From assembly GCF_022870905.1 (NCBI RefSeq), contig NZ_CP091510.1, positions 372,001 through 436,000 on the forward strand: a DNA stretch of 64,000 nt, read 5' to 3'. This document shows positions 48,325 through 57,455 of the stretch, piece after piece; the first letter of the stretch is position 1; the number at the start of each line of letters is the position of its first letter. The DNA is from Neisseria arctica. Its GTDB lineage: Bacteria; Pseudomonadota; Gammaproteobacteria; Burkholderiales; Neisseriaceae. A program made the translations under genes and the position numbers. The notes under the pieces were generated by a model. That model saw only the letters and a program-made list of their open reading frames with translations, made no database searches and was not told the DNA's origin.

Positions 48325-49758
48325 ATGAAAACCATAGAGCAGTTGCTGCAACATTCTGATGTGAGTTTCGATAAAATTTCAGACGGCTTGGAAGTGACTA
48401 ATCCGGCTACCGGCGAAACGATTGCTTTCGTACGGAAAACCGATGCAGCAACTTTAAACGGTTTGATTGAGAAAGCGGCACTGGCGCAAAAACAGTGGGC
48501 GGTAAAAACTGCCTTAGAGCGCGCCGATATTCTATTGTGCTGGTATCGTTTGTTGAAAGAGAATAAAGAAAACCTCGCCCGTATCATGACTATGGAGCAG
48601 GGAAAAAGCCTGATCGAATCGCGCGGCGAGATTGACTATGCCGCCGGTTTTATCCGCTGGTTTGCCGAAGAAGCCCGCCGCATAGACGGTGATATTCTTA
48701 CGAGTGTGAAGCCAAACCAGAAAATGCTGGTGTTGAAGCAGCCGGTCGGGGTAACTGCCGCTATCACACCGTGGAATTTCCCTGCGGCAATGATTACCCG
48801 TAAAGCAGCTCCGGCTTTGGCAGTGGGCTGTGCCATGTTGGTGAAACCTGCCAGCCAAACCCCACTTTCCGCCTATGCGCAAGCCGTGTTGGCTTACGAA
48901 GCAGGCGTGCCGGAAGATTTATTTGTGGTCGTGAACGGCAGTGCATCGGAAATAGGCGGTGTGTTTGCCCATCATGAAACCGTACGTAAAATCAGTTTTA
49001 CCGGTTCTACTGAAGTAGGGGCGAAAATCTTTGCCGAATCTGCAGGGCAGATTAAAAAACTCAGCTTGGAGTTGGGCGGTAATGCGCCGTTTATCGTTTT
49101 TGACGATGCGGATGTGGATAAGGCGGTTGAAGGCTTGCTTGCAAGTAAATTCCGCAATAGCGGCCAAACCTGTGTTTGTACAAACCGCGTGTACGCCCAT
49201 GCGGCAGTTTATGATGAATTCTGCCGGAAATTGGCAGAGAAAGTATCCGGTTTCAAATTGGGTAACGGTTTGGAGGAGGGCGTCAACCAAGGGCCGTTGA
49301 TTGATGAAAAAGCCGTCTGCAAAGTAGAGGAGCATATTGCCGATGCTCTAGAGAAAGGCGCCGTATGTTTGGCAGGCGGTAAACGCAGCGCTTTGGGAGG
49401 AACGTTTTTCGAGCCTACGGTATTGGGCGGCGTAACTGCCGACATGAAAGTCGCACATGAAGAAACCTTCGGCCCGCTCTGTCCGGTATTCAAATTCGAG
49501 CATGAAGAAGACGTCGTAGCTGCCGCTAATAATACGGAATTCGGCTTGGCCGCTTATATCTATACGCAAAGTGCTGCCCGTCAATGGCGTGTGGCCGAAG
49601 CTTTAGAATATGGCATGGTTGGTATCAATACCGGATTAATCAGCAACGAAGTTGCACCCTTTGGCGGTATCAAGTCCAGCGGCTTGGGACGAGAGGGCAG
49701 CAAATACGGGGTAGATGAATATTTGGAATTGAAATATTTGTGTTTGGATTTGGGCTAG
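48325..49758 (+). CDS. gabD: Succinate-semialdehyde dehydrogenase
   Basis: This 477-residue aldehyde dehydrogenase oxidises succinate semialdehyde to succinate. The cofactor region is TPWNFPAAMITRKAAPALAVGC. Catalytic residues are Glu249 (LELGGNAP) and Cys283 (SGQTCVCTNR). The pair of cysteines CVC is typical of GabD. It forms an operon with gabT and ends at a strong two-way hairpin. Confidence 0.95.
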   Translation: MKTIEQLLQHSDVSFDKISDGLEVTNPATGETIAFVRKTDAATLNGLIEKAALAQKQWAVKTALERADILLCWYRLLKENKENLARIMTMEQGKSLIESRGEIDYAAGFIRWFAEEARRIDGDILTSVKPNQKMLVLKQPVGVTAAITPWNFPAAMITRKAAPALAVGCAMLVKPASQTPLSAYAQAVLAYEAGVPEDLFVVVNGSASEIGGVFAHHETVRKISFTGSTEVGAKIFAESAGQIKKLSLELGGNAPFIVFDDADVDKAVEGLLASKFRNSGQTCVCTNRVYAHAAVYDEFCRKLAEKVSGFKLGNGLEEGVNQGPLIDEKAVCKVEEHIADALEKGAVCLAGGKRSALGGTFFEPTVLGGVTADMKVAHEETFGPLCPVFKFEHEEDVVAAANNTEFGLAAYIYTQSAARQWRVAEALEYGMVGINTGLISNEVAPFGGIKSSGLGREGSKYGVDEYLELKYLCLDLG

Positions 49759-49780
49759 AACAGTGTTGCTGCCGTACGAT

Positions 49781-49819
49781 AAAAAAGCCGTCTGAAAATA
49801 TTTTCAGACGGCTTTTTTA
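49781..49819. terminator. Bidirectional terminator between gabD and pncB
   Basis: AAAAAAGCCGTCTGAAAA and TTTTCAGACGGCTTTTTT form a near-perfect palindrome with A and T runs at its ends, between converging genes. Confidence 0.88.
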
Positions 49820-49831
49820 GTTTGATCGGCT

Positions 49832-51061
49832 TTAGCCGTTAACGTTATCTGTTTGCGGAGCCGGTACTTCAAACACTTGGCGCAGATAAGCGAGGAAAGT
49901 GTCGTTGTCGGTCATGGTTTTACCGGGGCTGTCGGAGAGTTTGGCTACCGATTGGCCGTTGCATTCCACCAGTTTCAAAACGATATTGAGGGTGGTCAGC
50001 CCCATATCATTGGTTAAGTTGGTACCGATACCGAAGCTGGTTTTGAAGCGGTCTTTGAAGTATTGGTGCAGCGCCCATGATTTTTCGATATTAAGGCCGT
50101 CACTGAAAGTCAGCATTTTGGTATGGCTGTCGATTTTCAGTTTTTTATAGTGATGGTAGGCTTTGTCGCCCCATACATAAGGATCTCCGCTGTCGTGGCG
50201 CAGGCCGTCGAAAAGCTTGGCGAAGTATAGGTCGAAATCGCGCAGGAAGGCATCCATGCCGACTACGTCGGTTAGGGCGATACCGAGGTCGCCGCGGTAT
50301 TCGTGTACCCACGCCTCAAGAGCGGCTTTTTGAAAATCGCGCAGGCGGACATCCAATGCCTGAAAGGCTTGTAGAAATTCGTGTGCCATCGTACCGATGG
50401 GTGTGATACCGAGTTTTTTAGCAAGGTAAACATTGCTGGTGCCGCGTACGATATTGGGCGCGGCGGCATGAAGGGTTTTGATGACGTGTTCCTGCCAGGC
50501 CAGCGTATAGCGGCGGCGGGTGCCGAAATCGGAAATCAGGAACGGAGGATCTTCGGGGTTTTGTTGCTTATCGAGTTCTTGGAGCAGGGCGGCTTTGGCC
50601 TGAAGGCGGCACTCGCCTTCGGCGAGGATTTCGGGTGTTTCCAAGCGGCGGAAGTAGAGTTCATTCACGATTGCCAAAGTGAAAATTTCAAAGAACATGG
50701 CTTGGATAATCGGGCCTTCTACTTTGATGTTCAGACGGCCTTTGCTGTCTGTGGAAACGGTAATAAAGCGGCGTTTGAGCTGGAAAAGCTCGAGATAGTC
50801 GACAAAGTCGCTTTTGATAAAGCGCATATCACGCAGATATTGGAGCTCGTCTTCTTTAAATTTGACTTCGCATAAGGCATCCAGCTCGCGTTCGAGTTCT
50901 TCTTTTATTTCGGCCAGCGGGTAAGCTGTTTGATCGTTGTTGCGGCAACGGAATTCATAGACGCCGTGTGCTTGCGGGAATTGGTGCAGCACTACTTGCA
51001 GCATGGTGAATTTGTATAAATCAGTATCAAGTAGGGAATGGATAATGGGAGCGTGCGGCAT
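49832..51061 (-). CDS. pncB: Nicotinate phosphoribosyltransferase
   Basis: This 409-residue enzyme adds PRPP-ribose-phosphate to nicotinate in NAD salvage. The opening [17 protein letters not shown], the central [15 protein letters not shown] and [22 protein letters not shown] (with the phosphorylated His) are diagnostic. Start at 51061 (MPHAPIIHS) is preferred over a TTG eight codons upstream, though neither has a good ribosome site. It converges with gabD. Confidence 0.95.
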   Translation of the reverse strand: MPHAPIIHSLLDTDLYKFTMLQVVLHQFPQAHGVYEFRCRNNDQTAYPLAEIKEELERELDALCEVKFKEDELQYLRDMRFIKSDFVDYLELFQLKRRFITVSTDSKGRLNIKVEGPIIQAMFFEIFTLAIVNELYFRRLETPEILAEGECRLQAKAALLQELDKQQNPEDPPFLISDFGTRRRYTLAWQEHVIKTLHAAAPNIVRGTSNVYLAKKLGITPIGTMAHEFLQAFQALDVRLRDFQKAALEAWVHEYRGDLGIALTDVVGMDAFLRDFDLYFAKLFDGLRHDSGDPYVWGDKAYHHYKKLKIDSHTKMLTFSDGLNIEKSWALHQYFKDRFKTSFGIGTNLTNDMGLTTLNIVLKLVECNGQSVAKLSDSPGKTMTDNDTFLAYLRQVFEVPAPQTDNVNG

Positions 51062-51189
51062 GAGAATGATTCTTATCGGTTGCAATGATGTTATTAAACC
51101 ACGTTTTACGGAGTTTGGGTATGTACCGGATAGGAAGTCATGTTTAGCTGCAAGTATTTGTCTCAGTTAAGTATCGTATCAGCATGGAA

Positions 51190-51246
51190 AAGGCCGTCTG
51201 AAAGAATATGAAGAGACTGCAAACTGCAAAAGTTTTCAGACGGCCT
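51190..51246 (-). terminator. Widely spaced uptake-sequence pair after the thioesterase gene
   Basis: AGGCCGTCTGAAA (51191) and TTTTCAGACGGCCT (51233) are separated by about 29 bases, so the hairpin has a large loop and would be a weak terminator. Confidence 0.5.
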
Positions 51247-51276
51247 GCAAACAACAAATTGGTTTTGAAGAACGGT

Positions 51277-52206
51277 TTATTCCGGCATTTGGAAATGGCA
51301 GCGGGCAATGGCGAAAGGTTTTGACTCGTCTGCTTGCCAAGCTTCTACCGAAAGATTGGCTATGCGGCTGCCCTGGCGGGTAAGAATACAGCGGGCATAA
51401 GCGGCCTCAGGGCGGGCGGAGCGCAGGTAATCGATAGAAAAATTAATCATTTTGGGTATTTCGGTGAGCCCGGCTTGTTCGTACAGATAAAGTGCCGCAC
51501 AGCTTTCCATAAAACCGCCGATCAAGCCGCCGTGCAGTGCGGGTAGGAAAACGTTACCGATGAGCTCGGGTTTGTAGGGCAGGGCGTAAATACGGCGGCC
51601 TTGGGCGTCTTGGCCGGTTTGCAGGCCGATAAATGCGGCATAGGGCATTAATGATTCGGCAGGCTCGGGTTGGCTTGCGGTGAAGTCGGGAGTCGCCGGA
51701 GACGGAGGCGGAAAGCGTTGGTACGATTGACCGGCATGTCGGCTGAAAAAGTTATGCAGCTGCTGTTTTTGCTCATCCGAGAGGGCTGTACGCATGAAAG
51801 TGGCGGTACTTAGAGCGATGGGATCGTTCGGATCGTCTTGATAGCAGCGAGTACGGACGAAAGCGACTTGCCCGGCCAAACGGTGGCAGGTGGCGCGGCA
51901 GAATACGGGCCGGTCGTTGCGGGCGGGGTGCATATAATCGATGCGCATATCCAGTGTCGCAAGCGCTTCGTAATCGGGCAGGTGGGCGGCAACGGCACAA
52001 GCAGAGGCAACGTCGATTAGGGCGCATACCGCGCCGCCGTGTATGGTGTGGCTATCGTTGCGTCCGACCAAATCGGCACGGTTGGCAATGCTTAAAATGG
52101 TTTGGCGGTTGCCGGTGTGTTTGAGTTTCAAGCCGATATCGAGACAGTGCGGCAAGGTTAGGTAATGTTCGGAGAGATAGCGGTAGACTTCGGGGTTTTG
52201 CGGCAT
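51277..52206 (-). CDS. Double hotdog-fold acyl-CoA thioesterase family protein
   Basis: This 309-residue protein contains two hotdog domains. The first (residues about 20-140) has the PaaI-type NDSHTIHGGAVCALIDVASACA. The second (about 185-305) repeats the pattern in LPALHGGLIGGFMESCAAL. A Pro/Ser-rich linker joins them (YQRFPPPSPATPDF). Double-hotdog proteins hydrolyse acyl-CoA thioesters; the substrate is unknown. AAAGGATAAATC precedes the ATG. scpA is next to it on the same strand, with about 60 bases between. Confidence 0.85.
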   Translation of the reverse strand: MPQNPEVYRYLSEHYLTLPHCLDIGLKLKHTGNRQTILSIANRADLVGRNDSHTIHGGAVCALIDVASACAVAAHLPDYEALATLDMRIDYMHPARNDRPVFCRATCHRLAGQVAFVRTRCYQDDPNDPIALSTATFMRTALSDEQKQQLHNFFSRHAGQSYQRFPPPSPATPDFTASQPEPAESLMPYAAFIGLQTGQDAQGRRIYALPYKPELIGNVFLPALHGGLIGGFMESCAALYLYEQAGLTEIPKMINFSIDYLRSARPEAAYARCILTRQGSRIANLSVEAWQADESKPFAIARCHFQMPE

Positions 52207-52266
52207 GATTTATCCTTTGCAGTAACAATATTATTTTTATTTGTATTAAGTTTTTGTGCTTAACTT

Positions 52267-53127
52267 TCAGAGAGGCGCCGTGTCGTTGCCGTCTGAAAGC
52301 ATTGTTTCGAATTTTTCGCTACCGTCTTGCAGGTGGATTTCGATGGTGTCGAAGCCTTCGTCTTGGATGATGCGTACCAAGCCTTCTTTAGCCAGTTCGA
52401 GTAAGGCGATAAAGTTAACAACAACATAGGCAATGCCCTGTTCGGGCTTGAATAATTCGTGAAACAAGCAGCTTCCTTGGCGCAGCCGACGCAAAATACT
52501 GCTCATTTGCGCGCGTACGGAAATGGCTTCGCGCACCACTTCGTGGCTTTGCGTGTGTTTGGCGCGGGAGAGAATAGCCAGCCAGGCTTGAGTAAGGTCG
52601 GCGGTTTGTACATCGGGCAGCTTGGCTTCAATGGCGATTTCAAGCGGCAGGTATGCCCATGCAAAATCACGGCCAGCACGCGGCAGAGCGTCCAAACCTT
52701 GTGCCGCCAGTTTCATTTGTTCGTAGGCAAGCAGGCGGCGTACCAATTCGGCGCGGGGGTCGGCAGCTTCTTCGTCTTCAATGCTTTCGGGCTGAGGCAG
52801 CAACAAGCGGGATTTGATTTCTATCAGTACGGCGGCCATCAGCAGATATTCGGCGGCCAAGTCAAACTGATGGGCTTCCATTTGGGCGATATAGTGCAGA
52901 TATTGTTCGGTGATTTTGATCATCGGAATATCTAGCACATCAATATTTTGCTTGCGGATAAGATACAGCAGCAAATCGAGCGGGCCTTGAAAGCTGTGCA
53001 GTACCACCTTAAGCGCATCGGGCGGTATAAACAAATCTTGCGGTAAATCGGTTACCGGTTGGCCGAAAATCCATGCGACGGCATTTTCGGGGGATGAGGG
53101 CGGTGCAGAGACGGCTGGCTTATTCAT
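52267..53127 (-). CDS. scpA: Segregation and condensation protein A
   Basis: This 286-residue kleisin joins SMC and ScpB in the condensin complex. The core motif VLHSFQGPLDLLLYLIRKQNIDVLDIPM is diagnostic, and DLAAEYLLMAAVLIEIKSRLLLPQ follows. The ATG at 53127 overlaps the tcdA end by eight bases; a longer start at 53160 is possible. An overlap with tcdA suggests translational coupling. The C-terminal winged helix (IALLELAKEGLVRI) is complete. Confidence 0.93.
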   Translation of the reverse strand: MNKPAVSAPPSSPENAVAWIFGQPVTDLPQDLFIPPDALKVVLHSFQGPLDLLLYLIRKQNIDVLDIPMIKITEQYLHYIAQMEAHQFDLAAEYLLMAAVLIEIKSRLLLPQPESIEDEEAADPRAELVRRLLAYEQMKLAAQGLDALPRAGRDFAWAYLPLEIAIEAKLPDVQTADLTQAWLAILSRAKHTQSHEVVREAISVRAQMSSILRRLRQGSCLFHELFKPEQGIAYVVVNFIALLELAKEGLVRIIQDEGFDTIEIHLQDGSEKFETMLSDGNDTAPL

Positions 53128-53896
53128 GGGCTGCAATATGGTCGATGGCGGCTTGCGCACAATATAGGCCGAACGAAGCGGTTACCAACATGCTGGCACC
53201 GTAACCGGCGCAAGATAAACCTTGAGGGGCGGTATCGGTAGCGCAGGCTTCGCCCGATTGGGGCGGGGTAACGTTTTCGGTGGAATAAACACAGGGTACG
53301 CGCATTTTGGCTTGGGTATCTCGTGAAAAACCGTAGCGTTTGCGCAGAGTATAGCGAAGATTGGCCAACAGCGGATCGTGGGTAACACGGCTTAAGTCGG
53401 CAGTACGGATAAGGGCCGGATTTTTTTGTCCGCCGGCTCCTCCGCTCATAATAAAAGGTTGCTTTTGGGCGACAAAATATGCGGCCATAGCGGCTTTCAC
53501 GCGGACTTGATCAATCGCATCAATTACGAAATCAAATTTTTCGGAAAAAATTTCAGGCAGGTTTTCAGGGGTTACAAAATCCTCAATTTCTACCACGTGG
53601 CAGCTTGGGTTGATTTGGGTAATCCGCTCTCCGAGTGCGCTGACTTTGGCTTTGCCGAAATCATCCGTAAGTGCGTGAAGCTGGCGGTTAACATTGGATT
53701 CGGCAACATTGTCTAAGTCAATCAAGGTAAGTTTGCCTATGCCTGAACGTGCCAATGCTTCGACTGCCCACGAGCCTACCCCGCCTACCCCGACCACGCA
53801 AACGTGGGCATTTGCAAAACGCCGTAGCGCTTCGTCTCCGTAAAGGCGGGCAATACCGCCGAAACGACGGGCCGAAACAGGTGGATGCTTAAGCAT
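53120..53896 (-). CDS. tcdA: tRNA threonylcarbamoyladenosine dehydratase
   Basis: This 258-residue E1-like enzyme cyclises t6A37 in tRNA to ct6A using ATP. The Rossmann motif VVGVGGVGSWAVEALARSG is followed by TLIDLDNVAESNVNRQLHA and DFVIDAIDQVRVKAA. The catalytic region SGGAGGQKNP matches TcdA/CsdL. The start at 53896 has AAGG at a good distance; the frame open to 53944 is not needed. It is first in an operon with scpA. Confidence 0.93.
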   Translation of the reverse strand: MLKHPPVSARRFGGIARLYGDEALRRFANAHVCVVGVGGVGSWAVEALARSGIGKLTLIDLDNVAESNVNRQLHALTDDFGKAKVSALGERITQINPSCHVVEIEDFVTPENLPEIFSEKFDFVIDAIDQVRVKAAMAAYFVAQKQPFIMSGGAGGQKNPALIRTADLSRVTHDPLLANLRYTLRKRYGFSRDTQAKMRVPCVYSTENVTPPQSGEACATDTAPQGLSCAGYGASMLVTASFGLYCAQAAIDHIAAHE

Positions 53897-54041
53897 AAAA
53901 TGACCTTGTGATAAATCAAAAACCAATAAAATAACAGCTGGCAAAACAATAGGAACGTATTATACTGCAAAGAAAGGGGTGAAACCCAATTATGCCAACG
54001 ACAGCCGGCTCTTTGAGTCTGCATGAATCAGGAGGATAGAT

Positions 54042-54506
54042 ATGTATAAACATTTGGTTGTAGCGGTAGACGGCAGCAGCACCGCACTCAATGCTTTGAA
54101 ACACGCGGCCGGCTTGGCTGTGGCGATTAATACCAAGCTGACTTTGGTCAATGTGGCCAATCCTGCCGAATATATGGCACTTGCTCCCGAATTTTTGCAG
54201 CATGAAAGCTATGAAGCCGCCGCTGTGGCCCAAGGGCATGAAGTATTGGATTTTGCGGTCAATACCGCTAAGGATTTAGGCGTGACCGATGTAGACAAAC
54301 ATCTTCTGGTAGCCAATAAAGGCGCGCGCGAGATGGCTCAGGAATTAGTAGATTATGCCGACTCGCAAGGTGCCGACTTGTTGGTGTTGGGTACGCATGG
54401 CCGTACCGGTTTGATGCACCTACTGATGGGCAGCTTCGCCGAAACAGTCATGCGCCAAAGTCATTTGCCACTGTTGGTAATTCGCAGCGAGGGTGAAGAA
54501 GAATAA
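54042..54506 (+). CDS. Universal stress protein (UspA family)
   Basis: This 154-residue single-domain protein has the ATP-binding G-x2-G-x9-G-S motif: VLGTHGRTGLMHLLMGSFAETVM. The opening KHLVVAVDGSSTALNALKHAAGLA is typical. Members help cells survive starvation or oxidative stress and often dimerise. AGGAGGATAGAT is a strong ribosome site. It stands alone and ends at a palindromic uptake hairpin. Confidence 0.92.
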   Translation: MYKHLVVAVDGSSTALNALKHAAGLAVAINTKLTLVNVANPAEYMALAPEFLQHESYEAAAVAQGHEVLDFAVNTAKDLGVTDVDKHLLVANKGAREMAQELVDYADSQGADLLVLGTHGRTGLMHLLMGSFAETVMRQSHLPLLVIRSEGEEE

Positions 54507-54534
54507 TACGCGTTGAATTTGGTATATTTTTATT

Positions 54535-54568
54535 AAAATGCCGTCTGAAAATTTTCAGACGGCATTTT
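54535..54568. terminator. 34 bp palindromic terminator (paired AT-type uptake sequences)
   Basis: AAAATGCCGTCTGAAAA and its exact complement follow without a loop between two converging genes; T and A runs at the ends let it work both ways. Confidence 0.85.
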
Positions 54569-54578
54569 TCAGATGGCT

Positions 54579-55940
54579 TTATTTCAATTTTAGTAACGAC
54601 TCAACGTTTAATAAAATCATCTCATTGTCATCTGCTTTATTCGGATCTCGGCTGCTGGAGTATGGCAGGTTGTTATCGTTGCCAACAATAATATGTTTGT
54701 CATCGACTATATCGACATTTTCAATCGTAAAAAATGGAAATTTAAATACGCCTTCGCTTAGTGGTTTCTTGGCGATTTTATCCGGATCTTGAATATTGAG
54801 CAGATCGATATAACCTAATTTTTCCACGTTTTGGCCTATATTGTTTTTGCCGAATCTAACTAAATATACCCGTTTGAATTTAGGGAGATTGCTGAAACAG
54901 CGGGTAGTATCTTTATCCGTCGGCTTACAGGCTTTTTCGGTGATTCCCTCTCCGTTGTCTCTTTCTATGATTAAAGCACGGTTTGTATCAATCATATTGA
55001 AGTCGCCAATAGCATTACCATTGTCTTCCAGCGGGTATTTCCAGAAATTACCCGTCCATTTTTGTTTTTTTACATCAAACTCTAAGATGCGCAGGTAATT
55101 TTTTCCATTGTCGTTTTCATAGCTATTTTTATCGGCATCCCATAGAGCTCCCTCCAGCAGAGGATATAATATTTTCCCATCCACAGAAGCCCCCATTCCT
55201 TCAAAACCTTTAGAACGGTTGACTTCAAACTTCATCTTTGAGGCCGGGGTGGCCGGTGATTGTAAACTGAAGTGTTCCGGTGATCGGATAACTTTTCCGT
55301 TAACTTCGGTTTCAAAAATATTCAATACTTTGCCCGTCAAATCTGCTTGGATAAGGTAAGGGCCGAATTCGTCGCCAATCCAAATATTGCCTCCGATAAT
55401 CTGTAGGCTCTCCGGATCAAAATCAGCTCCTGTTAAATAACGGGTTTCGGTGGATTCGTTAATAATATGGAAAGGGATTTTTTTATCGGGATCTTTTAAA
55501 AAAATGGTTTCAAGCGGAGAGAAAGTGTGGTTTTTAAAATCGATATGATAACGGGTGAGGTATAGCATAAAATCCGGCGAATTTTTTCGGTTTCCTGCGC
55601 CGTTATCTGTCAAAACCCAATAACTGTCGTCGGCCATTTTGGTAATGCCGGAATGTCCTTGAAGCGGTTGCCCGTCAAAAGGTAAAAATACACCTGTCGG
55701 GCGATTATCCGAAAAGCCTTCAATGCTGTTTAATTTTTCTGTTCGCTTGCTGGTAGTGAACTTCCCCGCATTTGTCAATACTTTAGGGGCATCGGAGGGG
55801 GCTTGTATAAAGGATTCGGCAGGTAATATAGCATGGCCGGCCAATATGGCAGGGTGTTCAATAGCAGCGGCCGAAGTATATTGTGCTATTGCGAGTAAGA
55901 CGGTAGCGGTGAGAACAGATTTACAGGTTTTGAATGTCAT
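54579..55940 (-). CDS. Esterase-like activity of phytase family protein, secreted
   Basis: This 453-residue protein has a signal peptide (cleavage likely after TSAAA, about 25). The rest matches the phytase-like esterase family: GHSGITKMADDSYWVLTDNGAGNRKNSPDFML, a set of beta strands, IWIGDEFGPYL, then NRSKGFEGMGASVDGKILYPLLEG and NVDIVDDKHIIVGNDNNLP. Members form a beta-propeller, and substrates are mostly unknown. It is AT-rich relative to neighbours. It is monocistronic. Confidence 0.87.
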   Translation of the reverse strand: MTFKTCKSVLTATVLLAIAQYTSAAAIEHPAILAGHAILPAESFIQAPSDAPKVLTNAGKFTTSKRTEKLNSIEGFSDNRPTGVFLPFDGQPLQGHSGITKMADDSYWVLTDNGAGNRKNSPDFMLYLTRYHIDFKNHTFSPLETIFLKDPDKKIPFHIINESTETRYLTGADFDPESLQIIGGNIWIGDEFGPYLIQADLTGKVLNIFETEVNGKVIRSPEHFSLQSPATPASKMKFEVNRSKGFEGMGASVDGKILYPLLEGALWDADKNSYENDNGKNYLRILEFDVKKQKWTGNFWKYPLEDNGNAIGDFNMIDTNRALIIERDNGEGITEKACKPTDKDTTRCFSNLPKFKRVYLVRFGKNNIGQNVEKLGYIDLLNIQDPDKIAKKPLSEGVFKFPFFTIENVDIVDDKHIIVGNDNNLPYSSSRDPNKADDNEMILLNVESLLKLK

Positions 55941-56267
55941 GGTGGGAAAATCCTATAGGTTAAGTTTCAATGTAATTTTAGAAACTCAGTATGACAATCT
56001 TGTGGCTGTTGGGAATTTTATGGTGCGTTGATCGGTTTTATATATGGCATATATGCTATGCTTTAACTGCTATGTACTTATGATATTAAAGTATTTTATT
56101 TTTTAAGCACGTGATTTGTAAGTTATGGAATAGCCTCACATTAAAAGATATAACGCAACAAATTATTTTTAACAATCGTCCAATGTTGTACCGCAAAAAT
56201 AAAAAATGCCGTCTGAAAATTTTCAGACGGCATTTTTTATTAAGCAATACGATAATGTTTTTGATAA
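55941..56267. other. Intergenic region before the phytase-like gene
   Basis: These 327 bases are AT-rich. They hold the promoter of the phytase-like gene and the serB terminator at 56201-56238; I find no further gene. Confidence 0.55.
56201..56238 (-). terminator. 38 bp palindromic terminator of serB
   Basis: AAAAAATGCCGTCTGAAAA and its exact complement form a loopless palindrome 30 bases beyond the serB stop. Confidence 0.85.
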
Positions 56268-57092
56268 TTAGAGGAACCAACCTCGCACGGCTTCTAAGCC
56301 GCAGTGGTTAATACATAAACGGGCATTTTGTTGGGTTTTGGGTTTGGCCCGGTAGGCAATGCCGATGCCGGCTTCTTGAAGCATCGGAATATCATTGGCT
56401 CCGTCTCCCATGGCTAAAACCTGTTTCTTTCTCAAACCCAGTTTTTTACGGTATTCGGCCAGTAGTGATGCTTTGGCTTCGGCGTCGATAATACGCCCTT
56501 GCAAGCGTCCGGTCAGCTTACCGTTTACTATTTCAAGCGTGTTGGCATAGCTGTAATCAAGGCCGAGCCGGTTTTTCAAACGGTCGGTAAAAAATGTGAA
56601 ACCGCCCGATACCAGCATAAATTTCACCTGATTTTTTTTGCACTCTTCAATCAGATATTCCGCACCGGGCGAAAGCTGTAAAACATAATCGTAAACTTCT
56701 TGGAATACGCCCTCTTCCAAGCCTTTGAGCAAAGCGACACGGTGGCGAAGCGATTGTTCGAAATCCAACTCGCCGCGCATTGAGCTTTCGGTAATTTCGG
56801 CAACTTGGTCTTTTAGGCCCACACCGGCGGCAATTTCGTCAATACATTCAATAGTAATCAGCGTGGAATCCATATCGCTGACAATCAATCCCAATTCGTT
56901 GAAGGGCATATCGGGTACTATGCCGAAATCGATCTGTTGGCGGGTAAGTTCGGCAGCTATGGGGTCGGGCAGGGTGTAATCAGGCTCAACCGCGATGCGT
57001 ACGATACCGGGTGCGTAGGGTGTGGTTGCCGGTAAACCACCGAGTGTGTAGGAGGCAATATCGGGATGCTGTAAAACGAGAGAATAGCTCAT
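56268..57092 (-). CDS. serB: Phosphoserine phosphatase
   Basis: This 274-residue HAD-family enzyme makes serine from phosphoserine. The nucleophile motif is DMDSTLITIECIDEIA (at about 72); FMLVSGGFTFFTDRL and AMGDGANDIPML are motifs II and IV. The N-terminal 70 residues are the extra domain common to proteobacterial SerB. It ends VRGWFL. The tRNA-Glu gene lies upstream on the same strand, with its own promoter and terminator. Confidence 0.95.
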   Translation of the reverse strand: MSYSLVLQHPDIASYTLGGLPATTPYAPGIVRIAVEPDYTLPDPIAAELTRQQIDFGIVPDMPFNELGLIVSDMDSTLITIECIDEIAAGVGLKDQVAEITESSMRGELDFEQSLRHRVALLKGLEEGVFQEVYDYVLQLSPGAEYLIEECKKNQVKFMLVSGGFTFFTDRLKNRLGLDYSYANTLEIVNGKLTGRLQGRIIDAEAKASLLAEYRKKLGLRKKQVLAMGDGANDIPMLQEAGIGIAYRAKPKTQQNARLCINHCGLEAVRGWFL

Positions 57093-57165
57093 GATGAGTG
57101 AAGGTGTGTAGTGGTAAATAAGGCTGGATTATAAAATAATCAGCACGAGCCGTCTGAAAAAATGT

Positions 57166-57198
57166 AAAAAACGCTTTCCGTTATGGAAAGCGTTTTTT
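57166..57198 (-). terminator. Terminator of tRNA-Glu
   Basis: AAAAAACGCTTTCC pairs with GGAAAGCGTTTTTT across five bases, directly after the tRNA 3' end on the minus strand. Confidence 0.9.
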
Positions 57199-57204
57199 GA
57201 AATC

Positions 57205-57280
57205 TGGCACGCCCACGGGGATTCGAACCCCGGTTGCCGCCGTGAAAGGGCAGTGTCCTAGGCCTCTAGACGATGGGCGC
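57205..57280 (-). tRNA. tRNA-Glu (anticodon TTC)
   Basis: On the minus strand the 76-base gene starts GCGCCCATCGTCTAGAGGCC and ends in an encoded CCA. The anticodon loop CTTTCAC carries TTC, reading GAA/GAG. The T arm is CCGGGGTTCGAATCCCCG. The acceptor GCGCCCA pairs with TGGGCGT (one G-U). Confidence 0.95.
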
Positions 57281-57295
57281 GTAACCGAAGGCAGA

Positions 57296-57324
57296 ACTAT
57301 ACAGATTCATTGTTTTTTCGTCAA
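57296..57324 (-). promoter_or_regulatory. Strong sigma-70 promoter of tRNA-Glu
   Basis: On the minus strand TTGACG (57324-57319) and TATAGT (57301-57296) are 17 bases apart, about 15 bases before the tRNA 5' end. Confidence 0.8.
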
Positions 57325-57455
57325 TAGGGAAATAGCGGAAATATTGTGTTAGGCGTGGAGATTGGGCTGAAGTTGTCTGAAGGCAAGGGCAGGATGCTTG
57401 GCGGTTTGCTGTATAATACGGCGGTTTGGACAAAGAAATAATAAAGGATGCCCTT